36,500 nt of DNA, taken from Streptomyces sp. NRRL F-6131 (GTDB lineage: Bacteria; Actinomycetota; Actinomycetes; Streptomycetales; Streptomycetaceae). The notes under the pieces were generated by a model, which searched no databases, was not told where the DNA came from, and saw only the letters and a program-made list of their open reading frames with translations. This document shows, in pieces, positions 1-8,040 of the stretch (positions are counted from its first letter, which is position 1; each line of letters opens with the position of its first letter). The translations under genes and the position numbers were made by a program. The stretch lies in NCBI GenBank assembly GCA_000719695.1, contig JOHN01000070.1, positions 1 to 36,500 on the forward strand, written 5' to 3'.

Positions 1-2119
1 GGGCGGTCCCAGGGGTGGTGCCGGGGGCGGTGCGGGGGGCGGTGCGCGTCCCCGGGCGGAGCGCGGGAGCGGGCCGGAGCGGGGGGAGGGGCCGGGGGGC
101 GGCCGTGGTCGGCCCGAGGAGGCCGAGGGGTCCGGGCGCGGTGATCGACCGGAAGGTCTTGCCGCCCGCTGCCGAGGGGCCGGTCCGGGGGGCGCCGCCG
201 GTCCGTTGGCCGGTGCGTGACGCGGTGCGGGCGACCGTGCGCGCGGCGGCCCGCAGGGCGGTGGTGTGCGGACGGCCCGCGGCCGAGGACCGGCGGCGGC
301 CGGTCGCGGACCGGGCGGGGAGCACCGTCGACCGGCGGGGTCCGGCCGATCCGACGGTGCGCAGCGGTTCGACGGGGACGGTGCCGCCACCGGGAGCCGT
401 GGGGGACTTGGGCGCCTTGGGCGTCCTGGGCGTCGTGGACGTGCTCGGAGCCGCGGCGCCCGCGGTCCCGGGCTCGGCCGGGGAGGTGCCGCGGCGGCGC
501 GGACCGGCGATCGGCAGGCACCGGGCCGGCACGTCGTCCCGGCCGCCGGGGGCGGGGGTGCGGCGGGTGCCGGGGGCGTGCGGGGCCCGGCCGCCGCGCG
601 GGGCGAGCCGTACCCGCAGGCCGTGTGCCTGGACGGTCGTCCAGACCACCTCGCGGGCGCGCGCTCCCGGGACGGCCGTCGGGCGCCAGCGGCGCAGGAC
701 GGCGGCGGCCGCCACGGTCAACTCGGCCCAGGCGAAGGCCTCGCCGATGCACTTGTGCTTGCCGGCGCCGAACGGCAGGAAGGCCTGCCGGGCGGCGGGG
801 GTCCCGCCCGCCCCGCCGACGCCGTCCGCCGCGTCGGCGCCCGTCCAGCGGTCGGGCCGGAACCGGAGCGGGTCCGGGTACAGGGCGGGGTCGCGGTGGA
901 CGGCGGTGAGGCTGTAGAGCAGTTCGGTGCCGGCCGGGATCCGGTACGGGCCCAGCGCGACCGGCACCCGCGCGGTGCGCATCAGGAAGGCGTTCGGCGC
1001 GTGCAGCCGGACGACCTCCTGGGTGACGGCGCGGGTGTAGGTGAGGCGGGCGAGCGCCTCCGGGGTGGGTACCGTGCCGGCCGGGAGGTGCTCGTCCAGC
1101 TCGGCCAGGACGCGTGCCTCGACGTCGGGGTGGCGGACCAGTTCGTCGATCAGCCAGGTGAGCGTGGTGGAGACGGTCTCGGTGCCGGCGCCGAACATGG
1201 TGATCGCCTCGGAGCGGACGTCGGCCTCGGTGAGCGGGCGTCCGGTGGCGGGGTCGACGGCGGCGCGCAGCAGCGCGGGCAGGGTGGTGCGCCGGCCGCC
1301 GGACCCGGTCATCGGGCAGCCGCCGCCGGGCCCGCCGTGGCCCCCGCGACCGCCGTGGGCGGCGTGTCCGCCGGGTGCGCCGTGGGCAGCGTGTCCGCGC
1401 CCGGCGGCGGTGCCGTTGACGGCCTGGTCGACGACCCGGTTGAGCACGCGGACGGCCGCGTCGAACCGGCGGTTGACCGGCAGCGGCAGCCGGGCGAACG
1501 CCGGGTGCGGGTAGAGCGACTGGACGATCTGGCCCTTCACCAGGTCGGGCAGCGCCCGGTGGAAGGCGAGCGTGGCGTCCTCGCTCAGCCGGGCGTCGAA
1601 CAGCGCGCGGGTGACGATCTCCAACGCGAGGTGGTTCATCTCCTTGGCCACGTCGAGGACCTGGCCGGGGCGCCAGCGGGCGGCCCGCTCCTCGGTGACC
1701 CGGTGCATGACGGCGAGGTAGTCGGCCATCCGGTCCGGGCCGAAGGCGGGTTGGATGGTCCGGCGGCGGTCGCGGTGGGCGCGGCCCTCGGACATCAGCA
1801 GGCCGTCGCCGAAGGCCGTCTTCAGGGTGTCCTGGACGGCGCCGCGCGGGCAGTCGTGGGCGAGTGCGACGAGCAGGGTGTGGACGAGGCCGGCGTCGGT
1901 GACGACGCAGACCGTGCGCGGTCCGAGGCGGATCCGGACCACGCCGCCGTACCGGGAGAGGGAGCCGAGGAAGCCGAGCGGGTCCCGCAGCAGGGCCGGG
2001 ACGTGGCCGAGTCCGGGCAGGGCGCCGGGGGCGAGCGGGGGAACGGCCGGGCGGGGCCGTACCGGTGCGGACGCTCTGGGCGGGGCGGGCGGTCTGCGGG
2101 TCTCGTTCGTCAGGATCAT
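1..2119 (-). CDS. Cytochrome P450, 3' end outside window, with long low-complexity C-terminal tail
   Basis: Haem-thiolate monooxygenase. It starts at ATG 2119 behind GAGAGG. Visible landmarks are the I-helix motif AGTET, the K-helix EVVR (ExxR) and the haem loop FGAGKHKCIGEAF with its Cys near base 750. The fold resembles the streptomycete terpene-oxidising P450s (CYP170 type: RRTIQPAF, LPLPVNRRF); this is family resemblance, not a substrate assignment. Two oddities are present. A Gly/His-rich insert (repeated HAAHG, GGHGG) lies at about 1290-1400, before the I helix. After the normal P450 end near base 600, the frame stays open to the window edge as about 200 Pro/Ala/Arg/Thr-rich residues. 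Codon third positions in that tail remain G/C-biased, which favours real coding, but stop codons are absent from all three minus frames there, so openness alone proves little. The partner or target of the tail is unknown. Confidence 0.9.
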   Translation of the reverse strand, partial: MILTNETRRPPAPPRASAPVRPRPAVPPLAPGALPGLGHVPALLRDPLGFLGSLSRYGGVVRIRLGPRTVCVVTDAGLVHTLLVALAHDCPRGAVQDTLKTAFGDGLLMSEGRAHRDRRRTIQPAFGPDRMADYLAVMHRVTEERAARWRPGQVLDVAKEMNHLALEIVTRALFDARLSEDATLAFHRALPDLVKGQIVQSLYPHPAFARLPLPVNRRFDAAVRVLNRVVDQAVNGTAAGRGHAAHGAPGGHAAHGGRGGHGGPGGGCPMTGSGGRRTTLPALLRAAVDPATGRPLTEADVRSEAITMFGAGTETVSTTLTWLIDELVRHPDVEARVLAELDEHLPAGTVPTPEALARLTYTRAVTQEVVRLHAPNAFLMRTARVPVALGPYRIPAGTELLYSLTAVHRDPALYPDPLRFRPDRWTGADAADGVGGAGGTPAARQAFLPFGAGKHKCIGEAFAWAELTVAAAAVLRRWRPTAVPGARAREVVWTTVQAHGLRVRLAPRGGRAPHAPGTRRTPAPGGRDDVPARCLPIAGPRRRGTSPAEPGTAGAAAPSTSTTPRTPKAPKSPTAPGGGTVPVEPLRTVGSAGPRRSTVLPARSATGRRRSSAAGRPHTTALRAAARTVARTASRTGQRTGGAPRTGPSAAGGKTFRSITAPGPLGLLGPTTAAPRPLPPLRPAPALRPGTRTAPRTAPGTTPGTA

Positions 2120-2574
2120 GACATCACCTCTCACCAGATGGACCGGGGGCGGACCGGTGGGACGGTCCGGCGCGACCGGTCGGGTCGGACCGGTCGAACG
2201 GTCCGGCGTTGCGGTACCACCGGAGCCGCCGCCGCGACAGCCGGGTTCCGGGAGCCTGTCGACGCAGACCCCCGCGCGCGCCACTGCGAGAGGGCGCACG
2301 CCATGGGAAACGCGCCGGTCCCGTGAGCGTTGCGCCGTACCCGGGTGGATCACCCCATCGGTGGAGTGTCCTCAAGGTGGGCGCGGAGCGTCCCGATGGG
2401 GCCGCCCGGACGGGCCTCCCCCGGGCGGTCCCCGGGGAGGCCCGGGAGCACCTCCCCGGGGACGAACCGTTCGGGTCCGGAAAGGCCGTTCCGCCAGGTC
2501 GGCAGGGCCTTTCGGCCCTCGGCGGGAGGGTCCGCGCGGGTCCAGCATGGGGGCGAACCGAGGAGGATCCCCTG
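2120..2574. other. Intergenic region between the P450 and the hibernation-factor-like gene
   Basis: No gene is supported in these 455 bases. They hold the tandem inverted repeats at 2151-2204 and, nearer the + gene, two potential hairpins: GGGCCTCCCC/GGGGAGGCCC (2412-2421 with 2434-2443) and AAAGGCC/GGCCTTT (2481-2487 with 2506-2512). The second could fold in the leader of the downstream mRNA. I see no convincing -10/-35 pair. Confidence 0.4.
2151..2204. promoter_or_regulatory. Two tandem inverted repeats upstream of the P450 gene
   Basis: GGACCG-N6-CGGTCC occurs at 2151-2168 and again at 2187-2204, 36 bases apart centre to centre. Each lies within a 22-base direct repeat that differs at only two or three bases. 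The nearer copy is about 30 bases upstream of the P450 start. The arrangement looks like a tandem operator for a dimeric regulator; the binding protein is not identifiable. Confidence 0.45.
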
Positions 2575-3354
2575 ATGACCCGTCTGCGCCACCGGCCCGC
2601 CCGCGACATCCGGGTGGAGATCCGGGGCGAACTGCCCCGCGAGGACGCCGAGTACGCCCGGAGCCGGTGCCTGGCGCTGGTCGCGGACCTCGGGCCGGAC
2701 GCGCACGCCGCCCGACTGCGGCTCGGCGGGCCGAGCGACCGTTCGGTGACCAGGCCCGCAATCGCCCGGGCCGCCGTGGACCTCGACGGTGCGGGCCGGG
2801 TCCGGGTGGAGCTGGCAGCGGTGACCGTTCGCGAGTCGGTCGACCTGGTGCTCGGCACGCTCGCCGGGCGGGCCCGGCGACTGCGCGAGCTGGGCGACAT
2901 CGGGCTCGCGGCGGCGTACGAGAGCGCCTACCGCCCCCAGTACGTGCCGCGCCCGCTCGCCGAACGACGGATCGCCCGCCGGAAGTCGGTGCCCCTCGCC
3001 CGCCGCACGCCCGAACAGGCGGTCCGCGAGATGCTGGCCCTGGACTACCGCTTCCACCTCTTCTCGGACGCGCTCACCGGCCAGGACGCCGTGGTCCACC
3101 GGATGCCCGGGGACGGCGGGTTCCGGCTGGTCAGGGCGCACTCCACCGCCCGCCTCGACGGCTCGGCGCTGCCGCTCACCGGGAGCGCGCACCCGGCGCC
3201 CCGGCTGGACCCCTTCGATGCCGCCCGGCAACTCTGGCTCACCTGCTGGCCGTTCGTCTTCCACACCGATCCGGGCGACGGGCGCGGTCGGGTGCTGTAC
3301 CGCCGGTACGACGGTCACTATGGCTTGATCACGCCGGTAGCGGACCCGTGCTGA
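2575..3354 (+). CDS. Ribosome-hibernation (HPF/RaiA, S30AE) family protein with two C-terminal domains
   Basis: Predicted 259-residue ribosome-associated stress factor. ATG 2575 was chosen because AGGAGG (2561-2566) lies 8 bases upstream; the frame is open further upstream but without a better site. The N-terminal part (about 1-105) is a divergent HPF-like alpha/beta domain. Residues 136-189 match the S30AE C-terminal domain (RKSVPLARRTPEQAVREMLA, then DYRFHLFSDALTGQDAVVHR). Residues 210-255 look like a second shortened copy (DPFDAARQLWLTCWPFVF, then VLYRRYDGHYGLITP). Known long HPFs dimerise ribosomes through one such domain. A tandem pair resembles the actinobacterial dormancy-associated branch, which is the inference here. 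It stands alone, with structured sequence in its leader, so post-transcriptional control is possible. Confidence 0.75.
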   Translation: MTRLRHRPARDIRVEIRGELPREDAEYARSRCLALVADLGPDAHAARLRLGGPSDRSVTRPAIARAAVDLDGAGRVRVELAAVTVRESVDLVLGTLAGRARRLRELGDIGLAAAYESAYRPQYVPRPLAERRIARRKSVPLARRTPEQAVREMLALDYRFHLFSDALTGQDAVVHRMPGDGGFRLVRAHSTARLDGSALPLTGSAHPAPRLDPFDAARQLWLTCWPFVFHTDPGDGRGRVLYRRYDGHYGLITPVADPC

Positions 3355-3441
3355 CGGGCAGGTAGTGATCGGCAAGGGCTGACCGGTACACGACCGACGA
3401 CGGACGAGCACACCCTCACGCTCTGGACGGGAACTGGGACC

Positions 3442-3963
3442 ATGGACTGCGAAGAAGTCATGCTGACCGTCAGGATCGCGGCCGCCGAGCGGGCCCTGCT
3501 GCGTGAACTCGCGCGCGGCCACGGCACCGACGTGTCGGACGTGGTGGTGGACGGCCTGATCGACGTCGTCCCCAGCCTGCACGTCCTCCCGGCGTTCCCG
3601 GCCCGGCCCGAGCTGTCGGCGCTGCCCGCCGTGCCCGCCGTGTCCGCCGTGCCTGCCGTGCCCGCTGTGCCCGCCGTGTCCGCCGACGCGGGCGTGCTGA
3701 GGCTGCTGCGGGTGCTGGCCCGGCCCGCTCCGTGTGCGGTGACCCTCTGGCTGCCGGCGCCGGTCGCCGATCTGCTCCCGCTGGTCGGCGAGCGGATCAC
3801 GGCGGTCAGCGGGCTGCGGATCGGCCCGGCGAGCGCGGCGCTGTCCGCCGCGCTGCGGTTCTGGCTTTCCGGCGACCCGCAGCGGCTCGCGGCGGGCCTC
3901 GCCGCCCTGCACCGGCAGGGCAGCCCCCGTCTCGTCCCCCAGGGGCTCGACGTCGCGGCCTGA
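3442..3963 (+). CDS. Small unknown protein with possible ribbon-helix-helix N-terminus and VPA repeats
   Basis: A 173-residue protein of unknown function. The N-terminus (LTVRIAAAERALLRELARG, residues 7-25, followed by TDVSDVVVDGL) has the strand-helix-helix pattern of an Arc/MetJ-type DNA-binding domain, but I cannot confirm this. Residues 61-81 are seven three-residue repeats (LPA/VPA/VSA) encoded by seven 9-base units (3622-3684). The C-terminal part is hydrophobic and Leu/Ala-rich without a clear membrane segment. The start is uncertain: ATG 3442 has only weak upstream purines, and ATG 3460 just before LTVRI, with GAAGAA upstream, is an alternative. It follows the hibernation-factor-like gene by 87 bases and may be cotranscribed with it. 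Confidence 0.55.
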   Translation: MDCEEVMLTVRIAAAERALLRELARGHGTDVSDVVVDGLIDVVPSLHVLPAFPARPELSALPAVPAVSAVPAVPAVPAVSADAGVLRLLRVLARPAPCAVTLWLPAPVADLLPLVGERITAVSGLRIGPASAALSAALRFWLSGDPQRLAAGLAALHRQGSPRLVPQGLDVAA

Positions 3964-4048
3964 GGGGCGCCCGAGGCGCCGGAGGTCGGCGGACCGTCCG
4001 GATCCGGCCGCTCGGCGCCGCCCGCGTCGAGGGGCGCGCAGACGGCTG

Positions 4049-4074
4049 CGGGAGTGCGCCGCAGCGCACTCCCG
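4049..4074 (+). terminator. Strong hairpin after the VPA-repeat gene
   Basis: An 11-bp perfect stem: GGGAGTGCGC (4050-4059) pairs with GCGCACTCCC (4064-4073) across a 4-base loop, plus one flanking C-G pair. There is no U-tract, as is usual in streptomycetes. It lies 86 bases past the stop codon at 3963. Confidence 0.6.
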
Positions 4075-4230
4075 GCGGACGGCATGACTGACAGGTGGTC
4101 GGCGCGACGCCCGGAGTCGGCCGGGCGGACGCCTCCCCGACGCCTGCCCGAGGGGCGGTGGAGCGGAGGGGTCCCCCGGGGCCGGAGCGGCGTCCGGGGC
4201 CCAAGTGGCATGTCCTGGACGGGAAATTCC

Positions 4231-4272
4231 CTGGTCAGAGCTCTGGTCATGGCCTTCGGGCGGGTCTAGCAT
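4231..4272 (+). promoter_or_regulatory. Candidate promoter with duplicated CTGGTCA
   Basis: CTGGTCA is repeated directly at 4231-4237 and 4243-4249. TGGTCA (4244-4249) could be a -35 box, followed after exactly 17 bases by TAGCAT (4267-4272), a good -10 fit. The upstream copy sits one helical turn away and may bind a regulator. Only the spacing and sequence fit support this. Confidence 0.4.
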
Positions 4273-4682
4273 TCCCGTCACGGCAACCGGAGTCCGGACC
4301 TGCGGACCACCGGTGCGGTGGCCGCCACCACCCCCCAGCCGGGGAGCGCACACCCCCCGAGTGTGCTCCCCGGCGCCGCCGTGCGCGCGGTGACGTCTCC
4401 CCGCGCCCCCGTCTCACCCCGCTCTCATCCCCTCGCGTCCCCTCCGCGTGCCGACGCCGTGTCGTCGCCGCCTCCTCGCCTCGCCGACGCCGCGTCATCG
4501 CCCGCCCCGCCGCCGGATCCGGCCACGGCGCGCACCGCCGCGACCTCGTCGCCCGGGCGCGCGAATTTCGAAAAGAGGTTTTTGTTATCCGCTCCGTCCA
4601 CGCCGGTCTCCGGAGTGTCGGAAGGTTCAGGCCACTGCCCCGAGCGGTGGCGGAACCCTCGCACGAGGAGAGGAGACACCCG

Positions 4683-7031
4683 ATGGGGCACCGGAGCACG
4701 GAGCTCCGCCGTCGGCGGCGTCGACGGACGGGCAAGCGCGGGGCACTGATCGCGGTCGCGGTCGCGGCCGGACTGGTCGCGGGCGCGCTGGGCATCAGCA
4801 CGGCCATGGAGTCGTCCGCGGTCCGCGAGACGGCCGCGACCGCGGTGGCCGGATCGGCCGACGGCGTGGCCGGCGCGATGGCCGGCACGATCGCCGACGA
4901 CGGCACGGGCGAGACCGGAACGGCCGAGAACGCCACCAAGGCCCCCGGGCCGAAGCGCGACCAGAAGGCCGCGCCGATCAAGGAGATACCCAAGGACCAG
5001 CCCGACCGCGGCCTGGTCTACGCCGGACTGAACCTGCCGGCGGGCGACCGCTGCGCCGGCTCCCTGGAGGTGACCGGCGGCGAACTGTGCAGCCACGGTC
5101 CGGACTCGCCGCCGAAGGACGTGGACATCCGCAAGGACGTCCCGCCGGTGGCCGCCGCGGCCGCCCAGCCCGCCGGGCTGACGCCCCCGGCCGACGCCCA
5201 ACCGCCCGCCGCCGCGGACCTGGTGAAGGGCTCGATGCCGATCCTGGACGCCGCGCAGAAGACGCTGCTGGCCGACGCGGCCGGTGACTCCGGCGCCGCC
5301 GCCGCCGCGCCCGCCGCCGGTGGGCAGGCCGTGGTCTGCGAGGGCGACGGCAGCGCCGGCAACCGCGTCCAGGTGGTCTACGTGCACACTCCGGGCAACG
5401 ACCGCTTCGCGCAGTACCTGGCCTCCTTCAAGAAGTGGGCCGCCGACGTCGACGTCATCTACAACGCGAGCGCCCAGGAGACCGGGGGCGTCCGGCACGT
5501 CCGGTTCGTCACCGAGTCCGACTGCTCCGCCTCGGTGCTGAACGTCCAGGTCTCGGACGCCGAGATGGCCGACTTCAACTCCAGCAACCGTGCGATCGCG
5601 GCCCAGGGCCTCAACCGCAAGGACCGCAAGTACATGATCTTCGCGGACGCCAAGGTCTACTGCGGCATCGGCACCTTCGCCGGTGACGAGCGCGCCGGCC
5701 AGGACAACCTGAGCAACTTCGGCCCCTCGTACGGCCGGACCGACTCCGGCTGCTGGGGCGGCCACACCGCCGCGCACGAACTCGGCCACAACCTGGGCGC
5801 GGTGAGCAACAGCGCTCCCAACTCCAGCAAGGCCGGCCACTGCGTCGACGAGTGGGACCTCATGTGCTACTCGGACGCCCCGTACTACCCGGCGATGCGC
5901 ACGGTCTGCCCGGACAACGCCAGTGACATGCGCCTGGACTGCCGGCACGACGACTACTACCACACCAGTCCGGCGCCGGGCAGCTACCTCGCCACGCACT
6001 GGAACGTCGCCAACAACCGCTTCCTGATCGCCGGTGGCGGCACCGGGCCGACGCCCGACCCGACCCGGACCCCGACCGGTTCGCCGACCCCGACGAACTC
6101 GCCGACCCGCACCCCCTCGCCGTCCCCGACCGCGACCGGCAGCGGCACCCCGACGCCCACCGGCACCCCGACCGCGACCGGTTCGCCCACCGCGAGCCCG
6201 ACCGCCACCGGCAGCTCCTCGCCGACCGCCACCCCGACCCCGACCGGTTCGCCGACCGGCAGCGGCACCCCGACGCCCACCGGCACCCCGAGCCCGACCG
6301 GTTCGACCACCCCGAGCCCGACCGCCACGCCCACCGGCGGGTCCACCGGGCCGGCCACGACGGTCAGCCAGGTCACCCAGACCTCGGCCGTGCTGAGCTG
6401 GCCCGCCGTGAACGGCGCGGGCGGCTACGACGTGCTGCTGAACGGCCAGACGATCGGCACCGTCCGGGCGACCGTGGTCGGCGTGGTCCGGCTCGCGCCC
6501 GACACCTCGTACACCGTCGCGGTGGCCGTGCGGGACGCCGCCGGCGCCGTCTCCAAGCCCGGTCGCGCGGCCACCTTCCGCACCGCGGCCGACGCGGGCA
6601 AGCCGCAGGCCGGCACCCGCTACACCTTGGTCAACGGCCTCACCGGCCAGGCAGCCGACCTCTGGGGCAGCTCGCTCAACGACGGCACGGTGGCCATCGC
6701 CTACCGCCGCACCGGCTACGCCAACCAGAAGTGGACCTTCGAGGACGCGGGCTCCGGCACGCTGCGGATCAAGTCGGTCCGCTCGGACAAGTGCCTGCAG
6801 CTCGGCGGCAACCCGGTCGCCGGGCAGTACGTGGCGCAGCGCCCCTGCTCGGACGCGGCCGGCCAGAAGTGGCAGGTCGGCTCCTCCGGCGGTGCGGTCA
6901 CCCTGACCGCCGCGGGCTCCGACCTCGTCCTCGGGACCAGCAACCGCTGGTACTACGGCGGTTGGCTGCTGGAGCTGCAGAAGCCGAACGGCCAGGCGTA
7001 CCAGTCCTGGAACCTGCAGAAGAGCGCCTGA
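4683..7031 (+). CDS. Secreted zinc metalloprotease with Pro/Thr linker, fibronectin III and ricin-type lectin domains
   Basis: A 782-residue exported protease. ATG 4683 follows GAGGAGAGGAG. An Arg-rich n-region (residues 9-19) and hydrophobic stretch (20-35) form a signal peptide or anchor. The catalytic domain carries HELGHNLG (H365, E366, H369) and a possible metzincin Met-turn at DLMCYSD (M394). The position normally holding the third zinc ligand, ten residues after H365, is Ser; H386 in AGHCVDE may substitute. A linker of TPTGSP-type repeats spans about 451-555. A fibronectin III-like domain (TSAVLSWPAV, SYTVAVAVRD) covers about 556-637. A ricin/CBM13 beta-trefoil (repeated QKW/QSW motifs) covers about 645-782. 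The lectin module suggests binding to a glycan surface while degrading protein. Two hairpins follow the gene. Confidence 0.88.
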   Translation: MGHRSTELRRRRRRRTGKRGALIAVAVAAGLVAGALGISTAMESSAVRETAATAVAGSADGVAGAMAGTIADDGTGETGTAENATKAPGPKRDQKAAPIKEIPKDQPDRGLVYAGLNLPAGDRCAGSLEVTGGELCSHGPDSPPKDVDIRKDVPPVAAAAAQPAGLTPPADAQPPAAADLVKGSMPILDAAQKTLLADAAGDSGAAAAAPAAGGQAVVCEGDGSAGNRVQVVYVHTPGNDRFAQYLASFKKWAADVDVIYNASAQETGGVRHVRFVTESDCSASVLNVQVSDAEMADFNSSNRAIAAQGLNRKDRKYMIFADAKVYCGIGTFAGDERAGQDNLSNFGPSYGRTDSGCWGGHTAAHELGHNLGAVSNSAPNSSKAGHCVDEWDLMCYSDAPYYPAMRTVCPDNASDMRLDCRHDDYYHTSPAPGSYLATHWNVANNRFLIAGGGTGPTPDPTRTPTGSPTPTNSPTRTPSPSPTATGSGTPTPTGTPTATGSPTASPTATGSSSPTATPTPTGSPTGSGTPTPTGTPSPTGSTTPSPTATPTGGSTGPATTVSQVTQTSAVLSWPAVNGAGGYDVLLNGQTIGTVRATVVGVVRLAPDTSYTVAVAVRDAAGAVSKPGRAATFRTAADAGKPQAGTRYTLVNGLTGQAADLWGSSLNDGTVAIAYRRTGYANQKWTFEDAGSGTLRIKSVRSDKCLQLGGNPVAGQYVAQRPCSDAAGQKWQVGSSGGAVTLTAAGSDLVLGTSNRWYYGGWLLELQKPNGQAYQSWNLQKSA

Positions 7032-7088
7032 CGCCCCCGGTGCCGGGTCCCGTGCCCTGACGGGTCCGGAGCCTGACGCCGAGGGCCC

Positions 7089-7168
7089 GGGGACCGGGTC
7101 CCGGGATCCGGTCCCCGACTCCTGAGCCGGGTGCGGCCGCCACCGACGTGGTGGTGGCCGCACCCGGC
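7089..7168 (+). terminator. Two tandem hairpins after the metalloprotease
   Basis: The first stem is GGGGACCGG/CCGGTCCCC (7089-7097 with 7108-7116). The second is a 19-bp stem, 7126-7144 with 7150-7168, with a 5-base loop and a single G-U pair. The second ends only 28 bases before the next start codon, so it should separate the two genes. Confidence 0.75.
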
Positions 7169-7196
7169 CCGTTCCACTCCACGAGGAAGTACCGCG

Positions 7197-7853
7197 ATGC
7201 CCCGCACCCGTCAGTCCGCCGCCGTCCTGGCCCTCGCCGCGGCGGTCGTGCTCGCCCCCGCGACCGCCGTCCCCGCCGCCGCGCACGGGGACACCGTCCA
7301 CCTGGAGGTGGCCGGCCAGGACGGCGGACACGTCACCACCGTCGCCACCTGGGAGAACGACCACGACCCGGTCACCGAGCAGTTCGCCGGGACGCTCTCC
7401 GCGACGTCCGCCGACGGCCGGGCGGCCGGGCCGTGGCGGCTGGTCGCGGTGCCCGGACGCCCCGGGACGTACACCACGCGGGAGTTCCTGACGGCCGGCC
7501 ACTGGCGGATCGTGGTGGACTGCGCGTTCCCCTCGCTCGGGCACGGTGAGCGGGAGCTCGACGTCGACACCGCGGTGATCTCCGACCCGACGCTGCCGAC
7601 GCCCACCACCCCGGCGACCACGTCGGCGACCGGGCCGGTGACCGGGCCGGTGACCACGACACCCTCGCCCGCCCGCCCCACCGCCACCCCCACGGCGACC
7701 GCACCGACGGCGGCAACGACCCCCGCCGCCGCGAACGCCGCGGATTCGGACGGCTCCGACCTCGCCACCTGGGCGGCCGTCGGCACCGCCGTCGCGGCCG
7801 TCGTCCTGGTCGTCCTCGGCCTGCGCCTGCGCCGCCGGACCCGGCGGTCCTGA
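7197..7853 (+). CDS. Secreted, membrane-anchored protein of unknown function
   Basis: A 218-residue surface protein. ATG 7197 is preceded by GAGGAAG; an upstream in-frame ATG lies inside the terminator hairpin and was rejected. Residues 1-29 form a signal peptide (AAAVVLAPATAVPAAAHG). The mature domain (about 30-130) is beta-rich and begins with AHGDTVHLEV. Its size and pattern recall copper-resistance CopC/YtkA-like immunoglobulin folds, but I see no convincing metal site beyond the N-terminal His, so this is only a suggestion. A Thr/Pro/Ala-rich stalk leads to a C-terminal membrane helix (about 190-208) and the tail RLRRRTRRS. No LPxTG sorting signal is present. Partner unknown. Confidence 0.7.
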   Translation: MPRTRQSAAVLALAAAVVLAPATAVPAAAHGDTVHLEVAGQDGGHVTTVATWENDHDPVTEQFAGTLSATSADGRAAGPWRLVAVPGRPGTYTTREFLTAGHWRIVVDCAFPSLGHGERELDVDTAVISDPTLPTPTTPATTSATGPVTGPVTTTPSPARPTATPTATAPTAATTPAAANAADSDGSDLATWAAVGTAVAAVVLVVLGLRLRRRTRRS

Positions 7854-7875
7854 GCCGCCCGCCACCGCGCGCCCG

Positions 7876-7935
7876 CCGTCCCCGGGCCCGCCGTGACCGT
7901 GTCCGCCGTCCCCGGGCCCGCCGTCCCCGGGCCCG
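7876..7935. repeat. Four 15-bp tandem repeats before galE
   Basis: Unit CCGTCCCCGGGCCCG occurs at 7876, 7906 and 7921, with a diverged unit at 7891. The embedded CCCGGG and GGGCCC are palindromic. The array is non-coding and lies 105 bases upstream of galE. No function is evident. Confidence 0.7.
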
Positions 7936-8040
7936 CCGTGACCAGGCAGAACCTTCACCGGCCGGGGAACCGCCGGGCGCGAACCGCTCGTCCTCGCCTC
8001 CAACGGGCGCCACCGGGTGCCCGTCCGAGAGCGAGGGAGC

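Larger units (their letters stand above)
3964..4682. other. 719-base region without a supported gene, leader of the metalloprotease
   Basis: It contains the terminator hairpin at 4049-4074 and a candidate promoter at 4244-4272. If that promoter is right, an untranslated leader of roughly 400 bases follows. The leader is C-rich, with a conspicuous A+T-rich patch at about 4563-4593. The open frames here lack starts with ribosome sites and typical codon bias. Confidence 0.4.
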
